DNA of 26,708 nt from Euryarchaeota archaeon UBA256. GTDB taxonomy: Archaea > Thermoplasmatota > Poseidoniia > Poseidoniales > Poseidoniaceae. The stretch covers positions 1-26,708 of the forward strand of contig DACE01000046.1 in assembly GCA_002494645.1 (NCBI GenBank), in the 5' to 3' direction. A program made the position numbers and the translations under genes. How positions within the stretch are numbered: the first letter of the stretch is position 1; each line of letters begins with the position of its first letter. Below, piece by piece: positions 9,311 to 16,264 of this stretch. The notes beneath the pieces were generated by a model that made no database searches, was not told the origin of the DNA, and saw only the letters and a program-made list of their open reading frames with translations.

Positions 9311-9718
9311 TCAGCTCCTATTTCCAGTCAATTTTGCAATTCGCATGCGGTCGGACTCATCAAGTTGAGTCACTACCACGTTCGAGGCGTGCACTGGTAC
9401 CGCCTCTTCCTTGTTATCGGCCTTGCTGGCCTTGACACCTTCAATGTACAAGCGACCCTTTTCTGAATCGATTCGGAGCACGGCACCGGTCAGAGGTTCG
9501 TTGCTTCGCTTGCCACCGTGACGCTTGCCACCGTGTGCGTTGTCGCCTCGGGCGACTTGGACGATATCGCCCACACGAACGGTCACGGTGCGAACACCGG
9601 CAAAACGTGCATCGGGCTTGCTGAGTTGGAGGCGTGCGGCGACGCGCTTGCGCTTTTCGTGCATGGGCGCATTGAAATGCGCCTTGCGTTGTTTTCCTGG
9701 TTTCATACTCTTTACCAT
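9311..9718 (-). CDS. rpl24: 50S ribosomal protein uL24
   Basis: L24 is an early assembly protein of the large subunit. The archaeal form is shown by the N-terminus KPGKQRKAHFNAPMHEKRKR and by a KOW motif (VTVRVGDIVQVARGDNAHGG, about residues 44-63), followed by a duplicated basic HGGKR and the second strand region GRLYIEGVKASKADNKEEAV. The ATG at 9718 has GAGGGAGTACA upstream and lies 9 nt after L14. Confidence 0.96.
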   Translation of the reverse strand: MVKSMKPGKQRKAHFNAPMHEKRKRVAARLQLSKPDARFAGVRTVTVRVGDIVQVARGDNAHGGKRHGGKRSNEPLTGAVLRIDSEKGRLYIEGVKASKADNKEEAVPVHASNVVVTQLDESDRMRIAKLTGNRS

Positions 9719-9727
9719 TGTACTCCC

Positions 9728-10126
9728 TCACACGATTTGCTTTGCATTGGCTGCAATACGAGGCCAGCGTTCGGCCGCTTCACGGGCTACTGGACCCTTG
9801 ATATCTGAACCCGTCACGTCACCCTTTTCGTTGACGATAACACAGGCGTTGTCTTCAAATTGAACCCAAGTACCGTCCACTCGACGGAACGGGCGGCGTT
9901 GTCGGATCACGATAGCGTTGAACATTTGTCGACGGGTGTCGGGTGTACCCTTCTTGACCGAGACTTTGGCCATGTCGCCAACACCTGCTGCTGGGTATCG
10001 GCGCATTGTACCACCGAGTTTGAGCACGTTCAGGATTTGAACGACCTTGGCTCCAGTGTTGTCGGCCACGTGAAGGCGGGCTGCGGTCGGGAGACCACGT
10101 GTTTGCTTTCCAGCGATACCACGCAT
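9728..10126 (-). CDS. rpl14: 50S ribosomal protein uL14
   Basis: L14 is a small beta-barrel protein at the subunit interface. The 132 residues show RLHVADNTGAKVVQILNVLK (about 18-37), then GVGDMAKVSVKKGTPDTRRQ and NAIVIRQRRPFRRVDGTWVQ, and end with the archaeal extension GPVAREAAERWPRIAANAKQ. The ATG overlaps the S17 stop by one base with GGAGGTGTTGCC upstream. Confidence 0.97.
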   Translation of the reverse strand: MRGIAGKQTRGLPTAARLHVADNTGAKVVQILNVLKLGGTMRRYPAAGVGDMAKVSVKKGTPDTRRQMFNAIVIRQRRPFRRVDGTWVQFEDNACVIVNEKGDVTGSDIKGPVAREAAERWPRIAANAKQIV

Positions 10127-10461
10127 CAGGCAACACCTCCAGAATTTTCAATGACGCAGAATGAAACAGTCTTGGAAAGCGGTCGGCACTCCATGACCTT
10201 CACCGTGTCACCGATGCTCACATCGCCAATGCAGGCAGGTAGGTGAGCCGAGACGACGCTGGTCTTCTTCTCGAAACGTTCGTACTTCTTCATGTATCGA
10301 ACGTTATTTCGTTCAATCGTGATTGTCTTTTGCATTCCCAGGCTTGAGACTGTGCCTTCGAGAACTTGTCCACGAAGTCGCAAACTGCCGTAAAACGGAC
10401 AATTCACGTCACCGTCCCACTCACCTGTGGGGTTTTTTACATCAACGCCAATATCTCGCAT
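10126..10461 (-). CDS. rps17: 30S ribosomal protein uS17
   Basis: S17 is an OB-fold protein that binds 16S rRNA helices early in assembly. The 111 residues carry the archaeal N-terminal extension (MRDIGVDVKNPTGEWDGDVN), then CPFYGSLRLRGQVLEGTVSS and the OB-fold strands with KYERFEKKTSVVSAHLPACI. GGAAGG lies upstream of the ATG. The RNase P p29 gene ends 4 nt before it. Confidence 0.97.
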   Translation of the reverse strand: MRDIGVDVKNPTGEWDGDVNCPFYGSLRLRGQVLEGTVSSLGMQKTITIERNNVRYMKKYERFEKKTSVVSAHLPACIGDVSIGDTVKVMECRPLSKTVSFCVIENSGGVA

Positions 10462-10465
10462 CGTA

Positions 10466-10723
10466 TCATGCCTTCCTATATGTTCGGTGAATCCGGTCTT
10501 CAGGGCGTTGATTCACCATAGCCCCTTCAATGGCAACATCGCTGTTGCCAATCGTGAATGTAATGCTCGTCTTGTTCAAGACGATGATTTGCTCTCCCTC
10601 GATGAGGGAAAGCGTGTTACGGGTCTCATCAACGACGATTCCCGAGCGGTTGACGAGGGTGGTATCGGTCGATTGCTTGACGGTCAATTCCTGACCAATC
10701 CATGAACTGTTGTACATATCCAT
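10466..10723 (-). CDS. rnp1: RNase P protein component 1 (Rpp29/Pop4)
   Basis: This is the p29 protein of archaeal RNase P, which helps the catalytic RNA bind and process pre-tRNA 5' ends. The 85 residues begin MDMYNSSWIGQELTVKQSTD, continue with SGIVVDETRNTLSLIEGEQI and IVLNKTSITFTIGNSDVAIE, and end NQRPEDRIHRTYRKA, matching the Sm-like barrel of Rpp29. Its position between SUI1 and S17 is the usual archaeal one. The ATG at 10723 has GGAGGTG 7 nt upstream; a non-ATG start at 10750 inside SUI1 is rejected. Confidence 0.92.
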   Translation of the reverse strand: MDMYNSSWIGQELTVKQSTDTTLVNRSGIVVDETRNTLSLIEGEQIIVLNKTSITFTIGNSDVAIEGAMVNQRPEDRIHRTYRKA

Positions 10724-10724
10724 T

Positions 10725-11024
10725 TCATCGCACCTCCACGTTAAATCCATTATTTTTGAGTACTTCAGCAGCTTTTTTCTTGTGATCCCCTTGAAGTTCG
10801 ATGACTCGTCCTTTTACTGTTCCACCTGCTGCACATTTGTTCTTGAGTAATTTTGCGAGTTGATTAATGTCAATGGCTGAGTCTTCAATTCCCTCTACTT
10901 TTGTCACCATTTTTCCATAGCGTCGTCGGTCGGTTGAGAGGATGGCTTTTTGCTGTTCTTTGGCTATCTCTTGACAAATACAGAGTTCATCGGGTAAACC
11001 GCAAACATTGCAAATAGCCGCCAT
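10725..11024 (-). CDS. Translation initiation factor SUI1/eIF1 homologue
   Basis: This is archaeal aIF1 (99 residues), which acts at start-codon selection on the small subunit. An N-terminal zinc-ribbon-like segment has Cys5, Cys8, Cys15 and Cys17 (CNVCGLPDELCIC). The SUI1 fold follows with VTKVEGIEDSAIDINQLAKL, LKNKCAAGGTVKGRVIELQG and DHKKKAAEVLKNNGFNVEVR at the end. It sits between L29 and RNase P p29, as in most archaeal clusters. The ATG follows GAGGTGA, about 24 nt after L29. Confidence 0.95.
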   Translation of the reverse strand: MAAICNVCGLPDELCICQEIAKEQQKAILSTDRRRYGKMVTKVEGIEDSAIDINQLAKLLKNKCAAGGTVKGRVIELQGDHKKKAAEVLKNNGFNVEVR

Positions 11025-11048
11025 TGTTCTTCATCACCTCGTTCTCAT

Positions 11049-11243
11049 TCAATTCTGATTCTTGTGGGTCTTCAAACGTGCAATACTTCGGCGTGTAGCC
11101 TTGTATGCACCCATGTTTGAAGGAGTACCACCAAGCGCTTTTTCAGCACGGAGTTGGAGGAGTTCCTCTTGGAGTTCCAACAAGCGTGCGTCACGAGCTT
11201 CTGCGCTCATGGCAGCGATTTCACGGTTCGAGACATAACTCAT
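11049..11243 (-). CDS. rpl29: 50S ribosomal protein uL29
   Basis: L29 is a two-helix protein at the peptide exit tunnel near the SRP and translocon docking site. At 64 residues it has the family helices: REIAAMSAEARDARLLELQE, then ELLQLRAEKALGGTPSNMGA and YKATRRSIARLKTHKNQN. The ATG overlaps the S3 stop (ATGA), indicating translational coupling. Confidence 0.95.
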   Translation of the reverse strand: MSYVSNREIAAMSAEARDARLLELQEELLQLRAEKALGGTPSNMGAYKATRRSIARLKTHKNQN

Positions 11244-11899
11244 TGTGCAGCCTCTCCTTCAATTTCTTCTTGAGCAGCAGCGATGGCCAGTTGCTCGTTG
11301 GAGTAGATGCTAATTTCGTGAGGTAGTTTGGTTCCAGGGCGCATGATTTCTACGCTCACACCGATGGTGCCGAGTTTCTTGACAGCCACGGAGTAACCTT
11401 TGTCCATGTGTTGTAGAGCAGTTTCACCGCAATACTTGACGTGGCCACGAATGTACTTCTCAGTGCGGTTACGGGAACCAGTGAGTTTTCCAGCGACGGT
11501 GACGATGACACCACGTGCTCCAGCATCCATGATGTTCTGAGCAGCACTGTGGCATGAACGACGGTGGTACCAACCACGCTCAAGTGAGGATGCAATCTTT
11601 TCTGCCATCACTTGAGCGTTGAGGGTTGGTTTCTCAACTTCTTCAACGGTTAGTTTGGGCCTGTAGAGTTCGAATTCTTGGTTGAGTCGCTTCTGGAGGT
11701 CGTTGATGATCTTTCCTTTTCGTCCGATGACCATACCCGGTCGTTCGGCGTGAACGGTCACTTCTGTACCCGTTGGTGTTCGGCGGATATCAAGTCCACC
11801 AAATCCGGATTTCTTGGTGTTCTTCATCAAGAATTCGCGAACCAGTAGGCGCTCAACGTTTCTGTTGATGATTTTTCGTACGGTACTTTCCTTACTCAT
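11240..11899 (-). CDS. rps3: 30S ribosomal protein uS3
   Basis: S3 forms part of the mRNA entry site. The 219-residue protein starts MSKESTVRKIINRNVERLLV, carries a KH domain with the GxxG loop GRKG (HAERPGMVIGRKGKIINDLQ), and a C-terminal S3 domain (AGARGVIVTVAGKLTGSRNR) ending in an acidic, Ala-rich tail. The ATG at 11899 follows GGTGAT and lies 10 nt after the L22 stop; a longer reading from 11935 inside L22 is rejected. Confidence 0.97.
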   Translation of the reverse strand: MSKESTVRKIINRNVERLLVREFLMKNTKKSGFGGLDIRRTPTGTEVTVHAERPGMVIGRKGKIINDLQKRLNQEFELYRPKLTVEEVEKPTLNAQVMAEKIASSLERGWYHRRSCHSAAQNIMDAGARGVIVTVAGKLTGSRNRTEKYIRGHVKYCGETALQHMDKGYSVAVKKLGTIGVSVEIMRPGTKLPHEISIYSNEQLAIAAAQEEIEGEAAQ

Positions 11900-11909
11900 G
11901 ATAATCACC

Positions 11910-12506
11910 TTAGAATTCGTCCTCCAATTCGTCAACTGCTGCGTTCATGTCTTCCAAGAACACTTCCATGTTCACACGGTAGTGGTTGCTTGGTGTTGCT
12001 CGTCCACGTGCTCGTGGAATCCATCCACGGCTGATGGTGCCACGGTGGGCGGCAATGTGAGTAATGACCATTTCTTCAGCGTCGATGTCCTCGTACTGGA
12101 AACGTGCGTTCTCCATGGCGCTCTCGATCAATTTGATGATTTCACGAGATGCCTTGACTGGGAAACGACCGGGTCCCATGCCACCCTTGCGGTGACCGAC
12201 CATCGACGGGCCTGAGCGACGCTTGCGCTTGTTTCCACTACCGAGGCGGTAGGGGACAGCTGCGGCTTTGCGGCGGATGTCAGCACGGTCTGAGTCAATC
12301 TTCAGAACCTCGTTGAGGTAAGCAACGGCTTGTCCAGCAGTCTTGTTCTTGACAGCACGGCAGACTTCGAAACAATGCTTGACGTGCATGTCAATGTCAA
12401 TTGCACGAGCGGTGGCGAGGCGGTTGCCTTGCAACATCTGCGTGTATCCTTTTTGTGGGAGTTGGCGACGTCGTGTTCGACGGTCCATTTGATTTCGCTT
12501 TGCCAT
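11910..12506 (-). CDS. rpl22: 50S ribosomal protein uL22
   Basis: L22 lines the peptide exit tunnel with a long beta hairpin. The 198 residues include HVKHCFEVCRAVKNKTAGQA, VGHRKGGMGPGRFPVKASRE (an archaeal L22 signature), and the hairpin-like region ITHIAAHRGTISRGWIPRAR before a C-terminal acidic end. The ATG at 12506 (MAKRNQMDRR) has GAGGTGA just upstream. The GTG at 12515 would overlap that site. Confidence 0.96.
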   Translation of the reverse strand: MAKRNQMDRRTRRRQLPQKGYTQMLQGNRLATARAIDIDMHVKHCFEVCRAVKNKTAGQAVAYLNEVLKIDSDRADIRRKAAAVPYRLGSGNKRKRRSGPSMVGHRKGGMGPGRFPVKASREIIKLIESAMENARFQYEDIDAEEMVITHIAAHRGTISRGWIPRARGRATPSNHYRVNMEVFLEDMNAAVDELEDEF

Positions 12507-12516
12507 CTTTTTCACC

Positions 12517-13005
12517 TCACTTCAACGGAACGTGCTTTGACGAACGTGTAGCACCCACACCTGGTCCACTGTGAGTAACGCCCCGTCGTGTGACGGCGAA
12601 TTCACCCAAGTAATGCCCAATCATTTCGGGCTTGATATCAATTTCAACGAAGTGTTGTCCGTTGTGAATCGCAATGCGACGACCGACGAATTGTGGAAGG
12701 ATTGGGACGTCACGGCGGTGCGTTCGAATCGTGTTGGTGCTCGAGCGAGCAACACGTGCAATGAAATGCTCGTTCTCCACGGAGAGACCGCGACCAAGAC
12801 TACGTCGTACACGGGACGGCAGGAGACCGACGATGAAATCGTCTTCTTCGCCTTCTGGCCAGAGCGGCATAGCGTTGAGTTGTTCCATATTGAAACCACG
12901 GTATGTGAATTCCTTCTTCACACGTGCCGAGGTGGTTGAAAGGCGCTTACGTGCCTTACGACGGCTTGCTTTGGGTGTCATAAACGACTTCTTCTTACGT
13001 GCCAT
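12517..13005 (-). CDS. rps19: 30S ribosomal protein uS19
   Basis: S19 lies in the 30S head near the A-site finger. The 162-residue archaeal form has a long basic N-terminal extension (MARKKKSFMTPKASRRKARK) before FTYRGFNMEQL, then the S19 core: RTHRRDVPILPQFVGRRIAI, HNGQHFVEIDIKPEMIGHYL and GEFAVTRRGVTHSGPGVGAT, with the usual RSSKHVPLK end. GAGGTGATGAT precedes the ATG, and L2 ends 11 nt upstream. Confidence 0.97.
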   Translation of the reverse strand: MARKKKSFMTPKASRRKARKRLSTTSARVKKEFTYRGFNMEQLNAMPLWPEGEEDDFIVGLLPSRVRRSLGRGLSVENEHFIARVARSSTNTIRTHRRDVPILPQFVGRRIAIHNGQHFVEIDIKPEMIGHYLGEFAVTRRGVTHSGPGVGATRSSKHVPLK

Positions 13006-13016
13006 ACATCATCACC

Positions 13017-13733
13017 TCAAATTTGCTTTCCTCGTCCTCGTCCAGTTCGGCTTGGTGCAATCAAACCAACCTTTGCACCAGGAGGAGTTCCTCGTGCAAC
13101 GGAGCTTGGTCCGTGAACAGCTTGGTGGTTTCCACCGCCGTGTGGGTGGTCAACAGGGTTCATCGCAACACCGGAAACATGCGGGTAGAGTTTACCACGT
13201 GCCTTGGCCTTGTAGTAGGCTGCACCTGCAGTTCGGAGTGGCATTTCGTCACGACCGTGTCCTGCGAGTACACCAATGGTCGCTCGACAGGCAACGGGGA
13301 GTTCCTTGAGCGAACCCGAGGGCATGCGGACACGAACCATGTCACCGACTCGAGATTCGACCATGCAGGAGTTCCCAGCGGATCGAGCCACTTTGCCTCC
13401 GTCACCGGGACGAAGTTCAAGATTGTTGATGGCGGTTCCTTCAGGAATGTTCCCGAGTTCAGTGATGTTACCGGGTCGAAGCGCAACGTTGTCACCGATA
13501 GCAACTTTGCTACCAACCGAGATTCCTTCGGTTGCAGCGACCAATGTTGTGTCGCCGTCGGGCGTCTTGATGCGAGCCAGTGGAGCACTGTGTACAGGGC
13601 TGTGGAGCAATTCAGTAACTTCGCAAACCACGTCTTTGTCGCGTGGCATGCGGTTCTTTCCGGGGAAACGGTGGCTCGCAACACGATAACGTGGCGAGGA
13701 CCCTTTGCGTTGTGCACGTATTCTCTTACCCAT
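13017..13733 (-). CDS. rpl2: 50S ribosomal protein uL2
   Basis: L2 is needed for peptidyl-transferase centre assembly. The 238 residues begin MGKRIRAQRKGSSPRYRVAS and show an OB-like and SH3-like two-domain layout with IKTPDGDTTLVAATEGISVG, RPGDGGKVARSAGNSCMVES and, near the C-terminus, SGVAMNPVDHPHGGGNHQAV, the conserved His-rich segment that approaches the catalytic centre. The length and order fit archaeal L2. It follows L23 by 11 nt. Confidence 0.98.
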   Translation of the reverse strand: MGKRIRAQRKGSSPRYRVASHRFPGKNRMPRDKDVVCEVTELLHSPVHSAPLARIKTPDGDTTLVAATEGISVGSKVAIGDNVALRPGNITELGNIPEGTAINNLELRPGDGGKVARSAGNSCMVESRVGDMVRVRMPSGSLKELPVACRATIGVLAGHGRDEMPLRTAGAAYYKAKARGKLYPHVSGVAMNPVDHPHGGGNHQAVHGPSSVARGTPPGAKVGLIAPSRTGRGRGKQI

Positions 13734-13744
13734 GATAAATCACC

Positions 13745-14002
13745 TCAGAATGCTCCTAGACGCATAGCTGCGTCTTCTGCGTCATACCCTTCGGCAAGCT
13801 TGACGGATGCATGCTTGCCGTGTTTTGAATTGCGAACGTTGACTTTGGCAACCTCCACATCGAAGATGGTTTCTACGGCTCGTGCAATCTGAGCCTTGGT
13901 GGCGCCACGAAGAACGATGAATTCCAAGCGTTGCTCGGACGTACGCGCTTCCATGGATTTCTCAGTAAGCCATGGTTGAATGATAATGTCGTATGCGTTC
14001 AT
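13745..14002 (-). CDS. rpl23: 50S ribosomal protein uL23
   Basis: L23 sits at the tunnel exit and contacts SRP and SecY. The 85 residues begin with YDIIIQPWLTEKSMEARTSE and continue LEFIVLRGATKAQIARAVET and IFDVEVAKVNVRNSKHGKHA, the compact archaeal L23 without the long eukaryotic N-terminus. The ATG at 14002 follows GAGGTGATATC, 9 nt after the L4 stop. Confidence 0.97.
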   Translation of the reverse strand: MNAYDIIIQPWLTEKSMEARTSEQRLEFIVLRGATKAQIARAVETIFDVEVAKVNVRNSKHGKHASVKLAEGYDAEDAAMRLGAF

Positions 14003-14011
14003 GATATCACC

Positions 14012-14893
14012 TCAGTTCATGGCCTCCAATGCCGTTTTGGTAAAGACGGTCAAGCGACCGATGTCGCCGCCAGGTGCGAGGTCTTCAGCGCAGAGATCTT
14101 TGACAGCAACGACGTCAACTCCGGGAAGATTGCGGGCGGCTTGAGCCAATCCTGCCTTTTCCTTAACAACCAATAGAATGGACTTGGGCGTCTTGTGTAC
14201 ACGTCCACGCATGGTGGCCTTTCCTGCACGAATCTTTCGACCGTTGCGGGCTCGGTCCAAATCAGGCCCAAGTCCGAGTTCGGTGAAGATGGCTGCGGCC
14301 TTTCGAGTAGCAGCTCCGTGGTTGAATGCTTCAATATCGTAGTCAACAGATTTGCCATCGACGATTTCAGTGTAGGAGCCAAGTACGATTGGAAGGTGTT
14401 CGACCGTTGATTCGAAGCGGTGGCCACGAGATGAAACGGTATCCATGGAAACGGTAGCGGCCAAAGCAGCGTTACGAGCGGCTTGGCGTTGCTTGGTGTT
14501 GAGTTTACGAGACCAGACCTTCTCAACCTTAGGGCCGTGAGCACGGCGACCGCCAAGTGTGTGAGGGTTTTGTGCACCACGGCTAGCACCAGTACGGCGC
14601 ATAATTCGAGAGACACCTCGACCCTTACCCCACCATTCGACGGAGTGCTTCATACCAGCCATTGGCCGGCGCTTTCCGACGTGAGGGCGGGAACCGTAGG
14701 CTTGGCGGCGGTTGGCGCGGCTGGAAGCAACGGCCAACTTGATGATATCTTCACGAACTTCAGATTCAAAGGCGGACGGTAGGCTCACGTTTGAGCCGTC
14801 GCTGACCTGCACATCGAATTGTGCAGAGAGCTTTCCTGCGTCCATCTCGGTTTGAGTAACCGTGTTGACGATATCTTTGACAGCGACCTTCAT
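14012..14893 (-). CDS. rpl4: 50S ribosomal protein uL4
   Basis: L4 reaches into the exit tunnel through a long loop. The 293 residues contain VREDIIKLAVASSRANRRQA, YGSRPHVGKRRPMAGMKHSV and the loop WWGKGRGVSRIMRRTGASRG, followed by the archaeal RRAHGPKVEKVWSRKLNTKQ. The C-terminal alpha/beta part ends GGDIGRLTVFTKTALEAMN. It starts 2 nt after the L3 stop and is probably coupled to it. ATG 14893 is preferred; an internal Met at residue 17 is an alternative. Confidence 0.97.
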   Translation of the reverse strand: MKVAVKDIVNTVTQTEMDAGKLSAQFDVQVSDGSNVSLPSAFESEVREDIIKLAVASSRANRRQAYGSRPHVGKRRPMAGMKHSVEWWGKGRGVSRIMRRTGASRGAQNPHTLGGRRAHGPKVEKVWSRKLNTKQRQAARNAALAATVSMDTVSSRGHRFESTVEHLPIVLGSYTEIVDGKSVDYDIEAFNHGAATRKAAAIFTELGLGPDLDRARNGRKIRAGKATMRGRVHKTPKSILLVVKEKAGLAQAARNLPGVDVVAVKDLCAEDLAPGGDIGRLTVFTKTALEAMN

Positions 14894-14895
14894 CT

Positions 14896-15915
14896 TCAGG
14901 CCCCCTGCTTTGATGCTGTACTAACGTACGTGATTTCGTAGTCGTGAAGGGTTCGGTCGGAGCCACGGGTGGCATCTCGGAATCGGATAAGGCGCTTGGC
15001 TGGTCCAGGCACGCTTCCCTTAACAAGAATGTAATCAGATTTGATTTCACCGTAATGGAGGAAACCTCCAGCAGGTGTGATGGAATGGTCTTCAGGGTTA
15101 GCGACACGTAGAACACGCTTGTTGTATTCTGTACGCTGATGGTATCCAGTTTGACCACCCTGGCGGATGGTCTTTCGGACGTATCCGTCACCAAAAGCAC
15201 CCATGTTACCGTGTTGTCGGCGCTTCTTGGAGTTCTTGTGAGATTGCAATTTACCGCCAAATCGCTTGATGACACCTTGCCAACCATAACCCTTGGTTAC
15301 GGCGACGATATCGGTGAGGCATCCTTCTTCGAAAGCGTCAGCAAAGGAGTATTCCTCGCCAAGTCGCTCTTCAGCCCAGGTGAGTTGGTCATCGAAGGTG
15401 CCACCGTCCAATCCCATTTCCATCACGTCGGGTACCTTAGTGGGTACGCTTGCCATGGTGTTGGGTTGGGTGGAAACAATGAGGCGAACTTCACAGAGAT
15501 CTGCTTGCTTCAAGTTCTCCATGTGTTTGGAAGCATCGTGTTCCTTACGAGCTGGAACACGGTTGAAGAGTTCAGAAAAGGCTTCTGCGATTTTCTTGGC
15601 GTCGGCCCAGACTTCACCTTTGGCTTGCTTGCCATAGGGTGTCATCTCGTAGCCACGGACACCGAGAATGCGCATCTTAGGGCATTCTACAACGGTCACT
15701 GGGATGCGGACTTCTTGTCCAGCAGAGGTGCTGCGAGGGTTGAGGTCGCGAGCGAGAATGTGAGTCATACCGGCTTTCCAGCCTGCAAATCCTTGAACTC
15801 GTACTTCGCTTGCGTCAGTGGTAGGCCACGATTTGACGTGTCCAAAAGGTCGGCTTGCGCGCTTCCGCGGGCTAAACGCCATCGATCCACGGCGTGGGTG
15901 GTTTCTCTTTGCCAT
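14896..15915 (-). CDS. rpl3: 50S ribosomal protein uL3
   Basis: L3 is the first gene of the operon and an early assembly protein whose central loop approaches the peptidyl-transferase centre. The 339 residues match the archaeal/eukaryotic form: RNHPRRGSMAFSPRKRASRP at the N-terminus, VQGFAGWKAGMTHILARDLN, VTKGYGWQGVIKRFGGKLQS and the loop with KNSKKRRQHGNMGAFGDGYV. GGAGGAATCCAAG precedes the ATG. A leader of about 170 nt lies upstream, and Hef is divergent. Confidence 0.98.
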   Translation of the reverse strand: MAKRNHPRRGSMAFSPRKRASRPFGHVKSWPTTDASEVRVQGFAGWKAGMTHILARDLNPRSTSAGQEVRIPVTVVECPKMRILGVRGYEMTPYGKQAKGEVWADAKKIAEAFSELFNRVPARKEHDASKHMENLKQADLCEVRLIVSTQPNTMASVPTKVPDVMEMGLDGGTFDDQLTWAEERLGEEYSFADAFEEGCLTDIVAVTKGYGWQGVIKRFGGKLQSHKNSKKRRQHGNMGAFGDGYVRKTIRQGGQTGYHQRTEYNKRVLRVANPEDHSITPAGGFLHYGEIKSDYILVKGSVPGPAKRLIRFRDATRGSDRTLHDYEITYVSTASKQGA

Positions 15916-16086
15916 CTTGGATTCCTCCAGTGTTTTCTACAACGAATTGGCCCCACCGAGGAGGGGCGTACGAGGGCCCATACAGCGTCGAAGCCGTGAC
16001 ACGGAGTCCCATTCCCACGAGTGGGGAACGAGCCAATTGGGGTCCTCGGGGGATGGCCCAGTGTGTCTGGCTACTCACCTTTGAGC
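15916..16086 (-). ncRNA. Structured 5' leader of the ribosomal protein operon (candidate)
   Basis: Between the inferred transcription start (about 16085) and L3 there are about 170 nt without a gene. The transcript can form several hairpins: a GCCCC/GGGGC stem at 15950-15967 with an 8-nt loop, a TTCCCAC/GTGGGGAA stem at 16012-16028, and CCGTG/CACGG at 15994-16004. The loop of the first is complementary over 7 nt to 16043-16049, and a competing 7-nt pairing links 15945-15951 with 16032-16038. It could be an autoregulatory ribosomal-protein leader. It does not look like a tRNA. The pairing is seen in the sequence; the function is inferred. Confidence 0.4.
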
Positions 16087-16106
16087 AACCTTCCGACTTA
16101 CCTCCC

Positions 16107-16115
16107 GTATATATG
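16107..16115 (-). promoter_or_regulatory. TATA box of the ribosomal protein operon
   Basis: The minus strand reads CCGCATATATACGGG, a strong archaeal TATA-like element in a locally GC-rich region about 190 nt before L3. Initiation about 25 nt downstream would be near 16085. No other good TATA element lies between here and the L3 start. Confidence 0.6.
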
Positions 16116-16138
16116 CGGTTCGGTGCAGAGGTTGAGGG

Positions 16139-16153
16139 TTGCGTGGTACGCAA
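16139..16153. promoter_or_regulatory. Perfect palindrome between divergent promoters
   Basis: TTGCGT-GGT-ACGCAA is a perfect 6-bp inverted repeat with a 3-nt spacer. It sits about 25 bp upstream of the operon TATA box and about 30 bp upstream of the weak hef TATA element, so it could be an operator or activator site for one or both genes. The regulator is unknown. Confidence 0.4.
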
Positions 16154-16181
16154 TGACGGTTGAAGGTCTTCAAACATTTCT

Positions 16182-16190
16182 CTATTTTTG
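16182..16190 (+). promoter_or_regulatory. Candidate TATA box for hef
   Basis: The plus strand reads CTATTTTTG about 75 nt before the hef ATG. Initiation about 25 nt downstream would give a leader of about 50 nt with no Shine-Dalgarno sequence near the ATG, unlike the genes on the other strand. The match is weak. Confidence 0.3.
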
Positions 16191-16264
16191 ACCCGTTCAC
16201 TTTCGCATACAGTCCACAAAGCCCCCACATCATCCTTTTGAACCCTTGACTCAACCTTACTTCC

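Noticed and set aside
12999..13892. 297-codon ORF on the plus strand over L2 and L23
   Set aside because: It is antisense to two well-conserved ribosomal proteins and has a low-complexity Ser/Val-rich composition.
15139..15999. 286-codon ORF on the plus strand over L3
   Set aside because: It is antisense to conserved L3 and runs into the leader region; the translation resembles no known protein.
15930..16090. Possible tRNA or other stable RNA in the L3 leader
   Set aside because: Hairpins are present, but there is no T-loop GTTC-type motif, no acceptor stem and no cloverleaf; it is better explained as a 5' leader.
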